Assembly: GCA_049317725.1 (NCBI GenBank)
Contig: JBMOHS010000011.1
Span: 1 to 40,559 of the forward strand
Direction: 5' to 3'
DNA: 40,559 bases
Source of the DNA: CAIOZW01 sp049317725
GTDB lineage: Bacteria > Acidobacteriota > Blastocatellia > RBC074
A model generated the notes under the pieces. That model saw only the letters and a list, made by a program, of their open reading frames with translations. It did no database searches and was not told where the DNA came from. Position numbers and translations under genes: made by a program. Shown here piece by piece: positions 8,869 through 16,123 of this stretch; the stretch's first letter is position 1, and the number at the start of each line of letters is the position of its first letter.

Positions 8869-9266
8869 AAAGATTACCCCACCTTTGTCAAGTCACTCTC
8901 TTCAATCGCTCTTGTGTCCAATCCAGTTGACGGATTGTCGTCAACTGTTCACGGTCGGGCTTGCACGGCGAGGTTCGCCTGATGCTCACGCGAATCGCGA
9001 AGTCCGAGCCCCCTCAGTCGTTACCCCATTTCTCCCCATTGACTGGCCCATTTCCCTCAGTTCAGTCTTATTGGGGGGGGGCATCGACTTCTATCGACTT
9101 TTGGATAGTTTTTGGCATGCCGATTGCATTGCATGCAGCGTCGAAGGCGGCGTGGTGAAGAGCAATCTTCAGTCGATTCGCGATTGACCACAAATCGCTT
9201 GAATCTCCGTTCGAGCGGTCAGGGACCGGTAGCACGCAGTTGAAAAGAAACAAGAGGCGAGACGCA
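8869..9266. other. Non-coding gap between divergent genes, with repeats
   Basis: 398 bp with no credible gene. It contains a 9-bp dyad (8924-8947), a run of nine G (9073-9081), and a short degenerate tandem repeat at about 9079-9104 in which ATCGACTT recurs after 10 bp and ends in TTTTGG. I found no convincing promoter for the plus-strand gene at 9267. Confidence 0.6.
8924..8947. promoter_or_regulatory. 9-bp inverted repeat, possible operator
   Basis: CAGTTGACG (8924-8932) and CGTCAACTG (8939-8947) are perfect inverted copies with a 6-bp spacer. The dyad lies 56 bp upstream of the minus-strand gene at 8868. This size suits a dimeric repressor site. The TTGACG within it could also serve as a -35 element, but I see no matching -10. 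Confidence 0.45.
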
Positions 9267-9623
9267 ATGATCAAGAGAGCAGGAACCCATGTCAAATCGA
9301 AGATCTACCACCGTCCTGGATTGCGGGTGTCGGAGTCGCTTCTCCCTATCCAGCCTCCAGTCGACATCGATGGAGAGAATGGGCCACGGCTTGATGCTGA
9401 TCCCCGTCTGAAATCGGTGATCCAGAGTTGGTTGACAGATATTTGGCTGCTCTCCAGTGACGAGAGTCCCTCTGGCAACGACGAAGATCTTGTCCTCTCT
9501 GGCGGAAGAGCCTGGAGTCACGGTCGACCTCTCGCTCTGGTGAGCGACGGCCAGATGCAACTGCTCGGTTCACGCCGCGCCACGGTGGAGGCGCTGCTCG
9601 ATGTTGGAATCGAGATCGCCTGA
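9267..9623 (+). CDS. Small hypothetical protein, single-gene unit
   Basis: 118 residues from the ATG at 9267, which has GAGGCG about 8 nt upstream. A TTG 27 bp earlier is in frame but has no ribosome binding site. The protein starts with a basic stretch, then an acidic, polar middle, and ends with GQMQLLGSRRATVEALLDVG; no membrane segment or known motif is visible. A near-perfect intrinsic terminator begins 44 bp after the stop, which strongly supports real transcription on this strand. Both neighbours run on the other strand, so it is monocistronic. I do not recognise the family. Confidence 0.65.
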   Translation: MIKRAGTHVKSKIYHRPGLRVSESLLPIQPPVDIDGENGPRLDADPRLKSVIQSWLTDIWLLSSDESPSGNDEDLVLSGGRAWSHGRPLALVSDGQMQLLGSRRATVEALLDVGIEIA

Positions 9624-9666
9624 TCAAGTTTGCTCGTTGTCCTCCTTGTCAATGATGACCTCTTCC

Positions 9667-9703
9667 AAGTGGGCTGAAAGAACCTCTTTCAGCCCACTTT
9701 TTT
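9667..9703 (+). terminator. Intrinsic terminator
   Basis: Perfect 15-bp stem AAGTGGGCTGAAAGA (9667-9681) with TCTTTCAGCCCACTT (9685-9699), 3-nt loop, then a run of six T from 9698 to 9703. It points on the plus strand only and ends the transcript of the gene at 9267-9623. Confidence 0.92.
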
Positions 9704-9786
9704 GCCTCTTGACGGCGACAAATGGCAGGATGGGGAGCGTTCAGCAAGAGACGTGGAAAAAGCGGGAAACGGGAGGATCTCGGTTG

Positions 9787-10263
9787 TCAATGGTCTCGCG
9801 AGGAAAGTTCCCGGAGATAGACGACCGTCTTCCAAATTTCTTCATCGCTCATTTTGAGCACGGGGGGCATCGTCAATTTTCCGTTGACCCGTTTCCCGAA
9901 TCTGATGGCAAGGAAGAGTTGGCCATCTGGAAAGGACGAGATGGGATCCCGTGTCAGGTTTGCTGGTGGCGCGACGAGGGAGCCCCGGGAAGGCCCGTCT
10001 CCTTGGCCCGTATAGCCGTGGCAGTTTGCGCAGTTTCTCAAAAAGAGACGCTCGCCCTCCTGTAACAACCCGGTTGCATCAGATCCATTGGACTGGTCGC
10101 GAAAGGGATTGACCGTTTCCGGCGTGACATCACTCGGAACCTTGGGGGAAGCAGACGGTTGACAAGCCACCACGAACAGGAGGAAAGCCGGAATCGTCGA
10201 TCGGATCAACCAACTGATCAAGGTGTAGAACTTCCCACCAATCTCCTCCCGGCTGAAAGTCAT
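9787..10263 (-). CDS. Lipoprotein cytochrome c, mono-heme
   Basis: 158 residues. The ATG at 10263 overlaps the stop of the upstream gene as ATGA, so this start is preferred over upstream in-frame codons. A hydrophobic segment ends in the lipobox FVVAC with Cys34 as the probable lipidated residue. The heme motif CANCH is at 78-82, and LTMPP (Met132) fits the distal ligand of class I cytochromes c. The order Gly-rich loop, heme site, MPP and a C-terminal helix matches small electron carriers of the CccA/cytochrome c6 type. It probably passes electrons at the outer face of the inner membrane; its partner is not in the window. Confidence 0.9.
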   Translation of the reverse strand: MTFSREEIGGKFYTLISWLIRSTIPAFLLFVVACQPSASPKVPSDVTPETVNPFRDQSNGSDATGLLQEGERLFLRNCANCHGYTGQGDGPSRGSLVAPPANLTRDPISSFPDGQLFLAIRFGKRVNGKLTMPPVLKMSDEEIWKTVVYLRELSSRDH

Positions 10264-11018
10264 GGCTCGGACCGGGTCATGGAAGCGAGCACTCCCATCT
10301 GTTGCTGCTTCTTGACAGAGACTCGACTGCTCCATTCCACGTACCCGTCGGCGACCAGCCGGACTTGATGCTCACCAGCAAGCAGATGTACCGTGCGAGG
10401 AGTGACGCCAGAGTACTGCCCGTCGATATAGATGCGCGCAGGAGTGTAGGCACTAATCGTCAACAGTCCGGTCGAGTCTGTCGGTGGAGGATCGATCTGC
10501 TCGACCAAGACTCCAGACTCGTCAAGGGAAGGCAGTGGACGGAGTGACCCACTCCTGGACCCATCGGCGACATCGATGGACTCACGGGCGGGTAGCTCCT
10601 CCAGGCGACCGGGCATTGAGCGAACACTCTCCGCTTCGGTCAGCTCGGCGGGGAGTGGTTGGGAAGATCCCTCTCCAGCAGCGAGCAGGCCTTTCCGCGA
10701 ATCCCCCTGTCGATTTCGCCGACCAGGCGGTTGGGCGGATCTCTCGTCTTCGATGGTCGCCATCAAGGAGGGCGGCTCCTGCTGCAGAAGGGCAATCAAG
10801 CCACTCCAGTCGATCAGCCCGATCATGACCAACGATCCCACCACAAAGACGGCTGTCAAGGACCAGCTCGAAAGAGTGACCCAGATGCGATTGCGATCAA
10901 GGACTCTCCGTCGGCCGGTTTGGCCAGCGTCAGGGGAGTAGGGACGGATGGGGCGGTGGCACCGCAAGCAGTAGGAGTGCCAGTCGGGGGCGTCGAGGTT
11001 GCAGTGGGGGCATTTCAT
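10260..11018 (-). CDS. Zinc-ribbon, single-pass membrane protein with PEGA domain
   Basis: 252 residues. The N-terminus has CPHC and CLRC (Cys3, Cys6, Cys17, Cys20), a zinc ribbon. One membrane segment follows at about 50-72, then a polar, probably disordered linker of about 100 residues. The C-terminal domain (about 180-248) has the PEGA pattern with ARIYIDGQYSGVTPRTVHLLAGEHQVRL. By topology the ribbon is inside and the PEGA domain outside. PEGA domains are surface-associated beta modules of unclear role. It overlaps the cytochrome c gene by ATGA, so the two are co-translated and may act together; that is inference. Confidence 0.85.
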   Translation of the reverse strand: MKCPHCNLDAPDWHSYCLRCHRPIRPYSPDAGQTGRRRVLDRNRIWVTLSSWSLTAVFVVGSLVMIGLIDWSGLIALLQQEPPSLMATIEDERSAQPPGRRNRQGDSRKGLLAAGEGSSQPLPAELTEAESVRSMPGRLEELPARESIDVADGSRSGSLRPLPSLDESGVLVEQIDPPPTDSTGLLTISAYTPARIYIDGQYSGVTPRTVHLLAGEHQVRLVADGYVEWSSRVSVKKQQQMGVLASMTRSEP

Positions 11019-11405
11019 CGCTGTGTGTCAATCCGATCATTTCCATTGCGAACAAGGTTCACTCGATCGTCCACTCCCACTTCAACTTTCCAAGGTCTCC
11101 GTTGGAGTGCTTGGCGTCCTGAAGGTTTCATCGATCACCGATTGGCCAGCCCCCGTGGGGCCGGGCCAGAATGGGCACCTGACTCGTCCATTCTCCTCTC
11201 CGGTGAGTCTCCGGTGAGTCTGGGTTGAGCCGGCTCGATGGTCTTTTGCTGGCAAGTAAAGTTCAGGTAAAATTTACACGCCAGTGGAGTGCGACCATGT
11301 ATTTTTGACATAGACATCATCGCACAGGAGCACATAATTCGCCAATCCTAAAAAGTTGCCCAATGGTTGGTGCAGGGAGTAAGAGTCGGAAAGGGGGAGG
11401 AGATG
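11019..11405. other. Non-coding gap between divergent genes
   Basis: 387 bp without a credible gene. It holds a two-copy tandem repeat CTCCGGTGAGT (11198-11208 and 11209-11219). It also holds two weak promoter-like pairs toward the SDR gene: TTGCTG with TAAAAT 16 bp later (about 11247-11274), and a perfect TTGACA (11305-11310) with CATAAT (11333-11338) at an over-long 22-bp spacing. Neither is convincing alone. Confidence 0.5.
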
Positions 11406-12167
11406 ATGCAGTTTGCTGGGCAGGTGGTCCTCGTCACCGGGGCATCCAGGGGGATCGGGGCCGCCACCGCGCTCCGTTTTGCGGAGGCGGGGGCTCGCGG
11501 GATCGTGGTCCATTATCACACACGTTACGAAGAGGCACGTGCCGTCGTCGACAAGATCGAACAGTCGAGGGTCGAATCGATCGCACTGGGGGCGGATCTG
11601 GCCGAAGCGGCGGCTGTCAAGACGCTCTTCTCGAAGAGCCTCGCCCGCTTTGGCGGGATCGATATCGTCGTCGCTAACGCCGGAATCTGGCCTTCCGAGC
11701 CGTGTGCGCTCGACCGGATATCCCCGGAGCGCTGGGCCCATACTTTGCGCGTCAATCTCGATGGAATGTTCCACGTCTGCCAGGAAGCCGGAAAGATTCT
11801 CCGTGAAGATGGTGCCTTGGTGACAGTCAGTTCGACGGCAGGGCAACGAGGAGAGGCCGGTCACGCCGACTATGCCGCCTCGAAGGGAGCCGTCATCAGC
11901 CTCACCAAGTCACTGGCGGTCGAGTTGGCCCCCCGCGGCATTCGCGTCAATTGTGTTGCGCCGGGGTGGGTCGATACGGAGATGTCCGCAGCGGCTTTAC
12001 AGGCTGACTTGGCTGCACGTCAATCGGTTCTCCGCACCATTCCCTTGGGACGCATTGCTTCCCCAGAAGATGTTGCCGGACCCATCCTTTTTCTCGCTTC
12101 CTCCGTGGCGCGACATATCACGGGAGAGATACTCAATGTCAATGGCGGTTCTGTCCTCTGCGGCTGA
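11406..12167 (+). CDS. Short-chain dehydrogenase/reductase (FabG-like)
   Basis: 253 residues. Two ATG codons are adjacent (11403, 11406); GGAGG ends 5 nt before the second, which is chosen. Classical SDR motifs are complete: TGASRGIG at 11-18 (nucleotide binding), NAG at 91-93, catalytic Ser142/143, Tyr156 and Lys160 in YAASK, and a C-terminal NVNGG. This is the FabG-like subfamily that reduces 3-oxo groups with NAD(P)H. Without fatty acid synthesis genes beside it the substrate is open; only acpS, 23 kb away, is related to that pathway. Monocistronic. Confidence 0.93.
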   Translation: MQFAGQVVLVTGASRGIGAATALRFAEAGARGIVVHYHTRYEEARAVVDKIEQSRVESIALGADLAEAAAVKTLFSKSLARFGGIDIVVANAGIWPSEPCALDRISPERWAHTLRVNLDGMFHVCQEAGKILREDGALVTVSSTAGQRGEAGHADYAASKGAVISLTKSLAVELAPRGIRVNCVAPGWVDTEMSAAALQADLAARQSVLRTIPLGRIASPEDVAGPILFLASSVARHITGEILNVNGGSVLCG

Positions 12168-12207
12168 TCAGGGGCGCTCTTCGTCCCTGTCGATCAAGTG
12201 GTACAGG

Positions 12208-12459
12208 TCAACGGCGGGTCTTCATCCAGCGTTTGGAGTGGAGCACTTCGCTGGTGTGATGCGGGGTCGCCTTGTTGAAGACGGTGTGCTGGATGGTGAT
12301 CAACAACTGATCGTCACGTCCCCGAAAGCGGCCAGTCAGAGGGAAATTGCCTGTTTGCACAACGACCCCCTCCCTGACCATGGACCAGAACTGCTTTTGT
12401 GTAATCCAGTACTGCTTTTCGTTATTGCAGACAATCAGCGCGGTCTTTTTGACTTTCAT
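12208..12459 (-). CDS. Small hypothetical protein downstream of aroF
   Basis: 83 residues if translation starts at the ATG at 12459, with GGGG about 8 nt upstream. A longer frame to 12636 would overlap aroF and is rejected. The sequence has the composition of a folded soluble protein: a KKTALIV strand, then CNNEKQYWITQKQFWSMV and FRGRDDQLL, with no membrane segment. I do not recognise a named family. It lies 127 bp downstream of aroF beyond a strong hairpin, so it may be transcribed by readthrough or from its own promoter. Confidence 0.6.
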   Translation of the reverse strand: MKVKKTALIVCNNEKQYWITQKQFWSMVREGVVVQTGNFPLTGRFRGRDDQLLITIQHTVFNKATPHHTSEVLHSKRWMKTRR

Positions 12460-12503
12460 ACAATACCCCGTCAAAAAGTAGTCGATTGACTGGAGGATTG
12501 CAA

Positions 12504-12529
12504 GAGGGGAGCCTTTGCCGGCTCCCCTC
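12504..12529 (-). terminator. Strong hairpin after aroF, weak T tract
   Basis: Perfect 10-bp stem GAGGGGAGCC (12504-12513) with GGCTCCCCTC (12520-12529), 6-nt loop. On the minus strand the sequence that follows is TCTTGCAATC, only partly T-rich. It probably ends or attenuates the pheA-aroF transcript. Confidence 0.55.
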
Positions 12530-12586
12530 GCCTGTCTGAGACGTTGCTGGCTGATCGAAGGCTGCCACAAGTCACGGCGCGGTCGA

Positions 12587-13609
12587 TCAGACGGTCGCCA
12601 ACGAATGGCGCAGTGCCAGATAAGGCTCCAGTTCACGCATCATCATCGCAAACTCTTCGAGCCGGAGTGATTGAGGACCGTCTGACCAAGCCTCCTCTGG
12701 ATTCGGATGAATTTCGGTCATGATTCCATCCGCACCGATTGCCACGATTGCCTTCGCCAGTGGGCGCACCAAGCTTCGTTTCCCCGTGGCATGGCTTGGA
12801 TCGGCGACAACCGGCAGGTGCGTCAGCTCGTGGAGAAGCGGGACCGCTGCCAAATCAAGGGTATTCCGAGTGGCCGTCTCGAACGTGCGGATCCCCCGCT
12901 CGCAGAGAATGACCTGCGGGTTTCCGTGCGCGACGATGTACTCGGCCGAGAGAAGGAACTCCTTGATGGTCGCCGCGAGGCCTCGCTTGAGGAGGACTGG
13001 CTTGGGGATCTCTCCGAGCTTCTTGAGCAAGGCGAAGTTCTGCATATTCCGGGCTCCAACCTGGAGGATGTCCGCGTACTGGGCGACCAGATCCACATCC
13101 CCAGTGTCGAGCACCTCGGTGATCACCTTGAGACCAGTTTGTTCACGTGCCTCCGCGAGCAGTTTGAGTCCATCCTCGGCCATGCCCTGAAAGTCATAAG
13201 GCGATGTCCGGGGTTTGTAGGCCCCCCCTCGCAGGATCTGGGCACCTGAACGGACGACTGCCTCGGCGGTCGTCATCAATTGATCGTACCCCTCGACAGA
13301 GCACGGACCCGCCATCACGACAAAACCACCGTCGCCGATCGTCACGTCTCCGACACGGATGATCGAACGTTCCTTTTTGACCTCCCGGCTGACCAGCTTG
13401 AATGGCTGTAGAATGGGAAAAGCATTCTCGACCCCATCAGCGGCCCGCAAATGCTCGAGGTGCTCTGTCTTGTCGCCAGGACCAACGGCCGCGACGACGG
13501 TCCGTTCTGTCCCTTCGATGATGTGTGGGGCATAGCCAAACCCTCGGACCATCGCACAGATGTGGTCGAGCTGGGATTGGGTCGCTTCCGGTTTCATGGC
13601 AATAATCAT
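12587..13609 (-). CDS. aroF: DAHP synthase, type I-beta
   Basis: 340 residues. The N-terminal 70 residues form the ferredoxin-like regulatory domain found in Thermotoga-type enzymes. The barrel follows with GPCSVE at 101-106 (metal ligand Cys103), KPRTSPYDFQG at 132-142, and ADPSHATGKR late in the protein. It joins phosphoenolpyruvate and erythrose 4-phosphate to make DAHP, the first step of the shikimate pathway. AAAGGAG lies about 10 nt before the ATG. It follows pheA by 86 bp on the same strand. The entry enzyme and the Phe-branch enzyme would thus be controlled by the same promoter and leader. Confidence 0.96.
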   Translation of the reverse strand: MIIAMKPEATQSQLDHICAMVRGFGYAPHIIEGTERTVVAAVGPGDKTEHLEHLRAADGVENAFPILQPFKLVSREVKKERSIIRVGDVTIGDGGFVVMAGPCSVEGYDQLMTTAEAVVRSGAQILRGGAYKPRTSPYDFQGMAEDGLKLLAEAREQTGLKVITEVLDTGDVDLVAQYADILQVGARNMQNFALLKKLGEIPKPVLLKRGLAATIKEFLLSAEYIVAHGNPQVILCERGIRTFETATRNTLDLAAVPLLHELTHLPVVADPSHATGKRSLVRPLAKAIVAIGADGIMTEIHPNPEEAWSDGPQSLRLEEFAMMMRELEPYLALRHSLATV

Positions 13610-13640
13610 GGATCGAACTCTCCTTTTGAATTCATTTGAG

Positions 13641-13681
13641 CCTCTGGTCTGCCTCAGGGAATATCACGCAAGGACCAGAGG
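13641..13681. repeat. Inverted repeat between pheA and aroF
   Basis: CCTCTGGTC (13641-13649) and GACCAGAGG (13673-13681) are perfect 9-bp inverted copies separated by 23 nt. The resulting RNA stem would stand about 31 nt upstream of the aroF start and could set the pheA to aroF ratio by affecting readthrough or mRNA stability. Confidence 0.5.
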
Positions 13682-13695
13682 TCTGGAAACAGACG

Positions 13696-14613
13696 TTAGC
13701 GGCAACGAGCCGGGGGGAAGGGGTCTGAACGCTCCTCCGACTCGACAGATTGCGGATTGTGGGTTGGTCCTCGTCGGTACGTGCCCAGTACGCGTACTCC
13801 CGTGGCAAACTCCGCGAGATGCGCGAGCGCGCGCGCCACGCGGAGTTCTTCCGGGTGACCCAGAAAATCGAGATAGAAGGTGTACTCCCATGGGCGTCCG
13901 TGAATCGGGCGAGATTCGATCTTGGTCAGATCGATCTCTCGAAGCGCAAAGACGGCCATGGCCCGGTAGAGAGAGCCCGTCCGGTTCTCGAGGGTAAAGA
14001 CGATCGATGTCTTGTCGACATCGGATGGCGCAGGAAAAGCCGGGACGGTGGCTCCTTCCCGGATCAGCAGAAAGAACCGGGTGAAATTTTGTGGGTCGTC
14101 CTCGATTCCTTCGAGGAGCAGGTTGGCACCGTAGACCTCGGCAGCGTGTCGGCCGGCAATGGCGGCGGCCCCTGGCTCTTGACATTCCATGATGCGTTTG
14201 ACGCTCCCGGCTGTGTCGGCGGCGGCGACTGCCCGCAGCTGGGGCGAGCGGGCAAAAAAGGTACGACACTGTCCCAGCGCCACCGGATGAGAATAGACTT
14301 GGCGAACTTCACTAAGAGGGGTACCGGGGGGGGCGATCAGGTTGTGAACGATGCGGAGGTAGGTCTCCCCGACGATTGTCAAGTGATGGCGCAGCAGCAG
14401 GTCGAAGTTCTGGTAGACGGGACCGAAGAGGGTATTCTCGATTGGTGCCAGGCACGCATCAGACTCCCCTCGCTCTGTCACGGCGAACATCTCTTCAAAC
14501 GTCTCACAAGGGATCAGTTCGATCTCTCCTCCCAGCATCCGGTGCGCCGCCTCGGTACTGAAGGCTCCCGGTTCTCCTTGAAACGCAACCCGAACTTTTT
14601 CTTGGCGAATCAT
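13696..14613 (-). CDS. pheA: Prephenate dehydratase with ACT domain
   Basis: 305 residues from the ATG at 14613, which has AGAGGG about 9 nt upstream. There is no chorismate mutase domain; the protein begins directly with FQGEPGAFS at 11-19. The catalytic TRF motif is at 178-180. A C-terminal ACT domain (about 203-280) holds the phenylalanine-binding ESRP at 233-236. It converts prephenate to phenylpyruvate and should be feedback-inhibited by Phe. It is the first gene of a pheA-aroF pair and is preceded by a promoter, a possible Phe-rich leader ORF and an attenuator-like hairpin. Confidence 0.96.
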   Translation of the reverse strand: MIRQEKVRVAFQGEPGAFSTEAAHRMLGGEIELIPCETFEEMFAVTERGESDACLAPIENTLFGPVYQNFDLLLRHHLTIVGETYLRIVHNLIAPPGTPLSEVRQVYSHPVALGQCRTFFARSPQLRAVAAADTAGSVKRIMECQEPGAAAIAGRHAAEVYGANLLLEGIEDDPQNFTRFFLLIREGATVPAFPAPSDVDKTSIVFTLENRTGSLYRAMAVFALREIDLTKIESRPIHGRPWEYTFYLDFLGHPEELRVARALAHLAEFATGVRVLGTYRRGPTHNPQSVESEERSDPFPPARCR

Positions 14614-14660
14614 CAGTTTCGTCCCTCTCTGCAGATTTTTCGGAAGACCACCCATACAAA

Positions 14661-14773
14661 GAAAGAGCCCCTCGTTGTGCGGATAACGAGGGGCTCTTTC
14701 ACCTGTCTTGTCGCGACTTGGTTATGTCGCGCTTTGACTGGCCCCGTTGGAGGGGCTAAACGAAAAAAAGAAT
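14661..14773 (-). promoter_or_regulatory. Attenuator-like leader of pheA
   Basis: Read on the minus strand, four segments occur in order. Segment 1 is TTTAGCCCCTCC (14760-14749), beginning at the last Phe codon of the leader ORF. Segment 2 is AACGGGGCCAG (14748-14738) and pairs with segment 1 through GCCCC/GGGGC. Segment 3 is GAAAGAGCCCCTCGTT (14700-14685). Segment 4 is AACGAGGGGCTCTTTC (14676-14661). Segments 3 and 4 make a perfect 16-bp stem with an 8-nt loop, followed by TTTGT. Segment 2 can instead pair with segment 3 (AAC plus GGGGC, 8 bp with a 2-nt bulge), which would break the terminator. This is the logic of a ribosome-controlled attenuator: stalling at Phe codons masks segment 1 and lets pheA be transcribed. 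Pairings are read by eye; no folding energy was computed. Confidence 0.6.
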
Positions 14774-14925
14774 GTTGATGGCGAACCGTCCAAACGGAGA
14801 GCGCGACCTGCCCGGAGAGTACTGCCGTCAGGGTGACGATGACCAAGGAGGGCAAAGGACAACGCTTGGCGGGGAGAACCACCCTTCCTTGGATCTACGA
14901 TGTTTCTGGTCCCTTCAACTGGCAT
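14722..14925 (-). CDS. Possible Phe leader peptide of pheA
   Basis: 67 codons from an ATG at 14925 that has GGAAAGG 6 nt upstream; stop TAA at 14722-14724. Near the end it reads Phe-Phe-Phe-Ser-Phe (TTC TTT TTT TCG TTT, 14772-14758), directly before attenuator segment 1. A long leader of this kind is unusual, since the pheA leader peptide of Escherichia coli has only 15 residues, so a shorter internal start is possible; a TTG precedes the Phe run by six codons. The Phe codons come from a T-rich run and could be chance. A different frame (14613-14882, GTG start) ends in TGATG overlapping the pheA start and is a competing reading. Confidence 0.4.
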   Translation of the reverse strand: MPVEGTRNIVDPRKGGSPRQALSFALLGHRHPDGSTLRAGRALRLDGSPSTFFFSFSPSNGASQSAT

Positions 14926-15043
14926 GAATGCCTTTCCGTTGTTTATCCAGCAGTTGAGCGATTCTTTAAAACCCCGCCGAACAGCCCAGTCTCAAGAAGA
15001 GCCCACGCTGAAAGCCGCTCGGGGAGAGTGTGAGCGACTCGAG

Positions 15044-15072
15044 ATTATGAACCGGCGTCTCCGGTCCGTCAA
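15044..15072 (-). promoter_or_regulatory. Sigma70-like promoter of pheA-aroF
   Basis: TTGACG (15072-15067), 17-bp spacer, CATAAT (15049-15044) on the minus strand. The spacer holds a small dyad ACCGG/CCGGT, a possible operator. The predicted start near 15037 would give a 424-nt leader before pheA, long enough for the leader ORF and hairpins. Confidence 0.65.
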
Positions 15073-15120
15073 GTATTCTTCTTCGGGTTGAGCAGGTCGG
15101 ATGGCGGAGGGGAGGCAAGG

Positions 15121-15774
15121 TTAGCGTGCCGAGGAGGGCTGGCTCGAGTGGAGAAGGTTCGATTCCATTCCCGAAGGGGGGAAGACTCGAATATTGTAGA
15201 AGGCCTTGAATTCTGCGGCGAGTTCACGAAGGGATTGGTAGTTGACGTGGAGGGAGGAACGAAGTGTCCCAGCCATCCCCACCGACTCCAGTCCCAACTG
15301 GTTGGCAATGTAGAGGGCACGGGGCAGATGAAATTCCTGGGTTACCAACACGGCCCGTGTCAGACCAAAGACGGTTCGCGCCCGGAGGCAGGTCTCAAAT
15401 GTCGATCTCCCGCTGGGGTCAAGGAGGATGTCTACGGCTGGAATCGACCTGGCGAGGAGGTACTCCTGCATGGCCCGCGGCTCGTTGTAGCTGGCGTGGC
15501 GGTTATCACCAGACACGAGAATCTGGTCGATCTTCTTGGCGTGATAGAGCTGAATGGCGGTCTCCACGCGGTCAGCAAGAACCGGTGAGAGGTGGCGGTT
15601 GCCAAGCACACTCGCCCCAAAGACAATCGCGACCCTTGGGCGCGGCCAGTCGTCAGTCGGGACCGCTTCCACCTCGGAGAGAATCCGACTGTCATACTGG
15701 TGGACCTCCCGTCGAATATAAAAGACGGCTCCAATCGCCAGTAGAAAAAGTCCAATGATCAAACGACTCGCCAT
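15121..15774 (-). CDS. SanA/YdcF-like DUF218 membrane protein
   Basis: 217 residues from the ATG at 15774; an in-frame TTG at 15804 is a less likely start. The N-terminus is a single membrane anchor (about 4-20). The DUF218 signature follows: a VAIVFGASV strand, DRVETAIQLY, VSGDN, DPSGRSTFETCLRA and VTQEFHLPRALYIANQLGLE. SanA of Escherichia coli is linked to vancomycin resistance and envelope barrier function, and YdcF binds SAM; the reaction is unknown in both. The gene diverges from the sigma-like gene. It ends just upstream of the pheA promoter on the same strand, with no terminator seen between them. Confidence 0.88.
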   Translation of the reverse strand: MASRLIIGLFLLAIGAVFYIRREVHQYDSRILSEVEAVPTDDWPRPRVAIVFGASVLGNRHLSPVLADRVETAIQLYHAKKIDQILVSGDNRHASYNEPRAMQEYLLARSIPAVDILLDPSGRSTFETCLRARTVFGLTRAVLVTQEFHLPRALYIANQLGLESVGMAGTLRSSLHVNYQSLRELAAEFKAFYNIRVFPPSGMESNLLHSSQPSSAR

Positions 15775-15917
15775 GGCTGACCGATCCAAGCTCCTGGGAT
15801 TCAACAGACATCTCTGAGCGGCTTCCGGGACGGCTGACAGGTGGCCGCACGGGTTGGTCCTCCCACAAATCCTTCCCCGGTTGTTTCAGGCTGGAAGACA
15901 CGGATCTTCCTGACCAT

Positions 15918-15949
15918 CTTATGAGACAACCAGCCGTTCCTGATGTCAA
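15918..15949 (-). promoter_or_regulatory. Weak promoter candidate for the sanA-like gene
   Basis: A perfect TTGACA (15949-15944) and CATAAG (15923-15918) on the minus strand, but the spacer is 20 bp, longer than the usual 16-18. An inverted repeat overlaps it. Confidence 0.35.
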
Positions 15950-16093
15950 CCCGTCGCCATTCTCCAACCACTGACCAAGGGGACCCTCCCCCCCACTCTC
16001 AAGTAGAGCGAACACCTTCTCGCAGGCAGGCATTCCATTCTGGACCGCGCTGGCGCCTTCGACCGACTCCTGCCGTTGACCTTCCCGACCGAC

Positions 16094-16123
16094 TTGACAT
16101 CGTGTCGCTCTCCCTCGTATAAC
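16094..16123 (+). promoter_or_regulatory. Sigma70-like promoter of the sigma/anti-sigma pair
   Basis: TTGACA (16094-16099), 18-bp spacer, TATAAC (16118-16123): eleven of twelve consensus positions. The predicted start near 16130 leaves a leader of about 157 nt before the ATG at 16287. Confidence 0.72.

Noticed and set aside
11305..11338. TTGACA and CATAAT as a promoter of the SDR gene
   Set aside because: The 22-bp spacing is too long for a standard sigma70 promoter; kept only as a note.
12460..12636. Longer N-terminus of the small ORF downstream of aroF
   Set aside because: It would overlap the aroF 3' end and lacks a ribosome binding site; the ATG at 12459 is more plausible.
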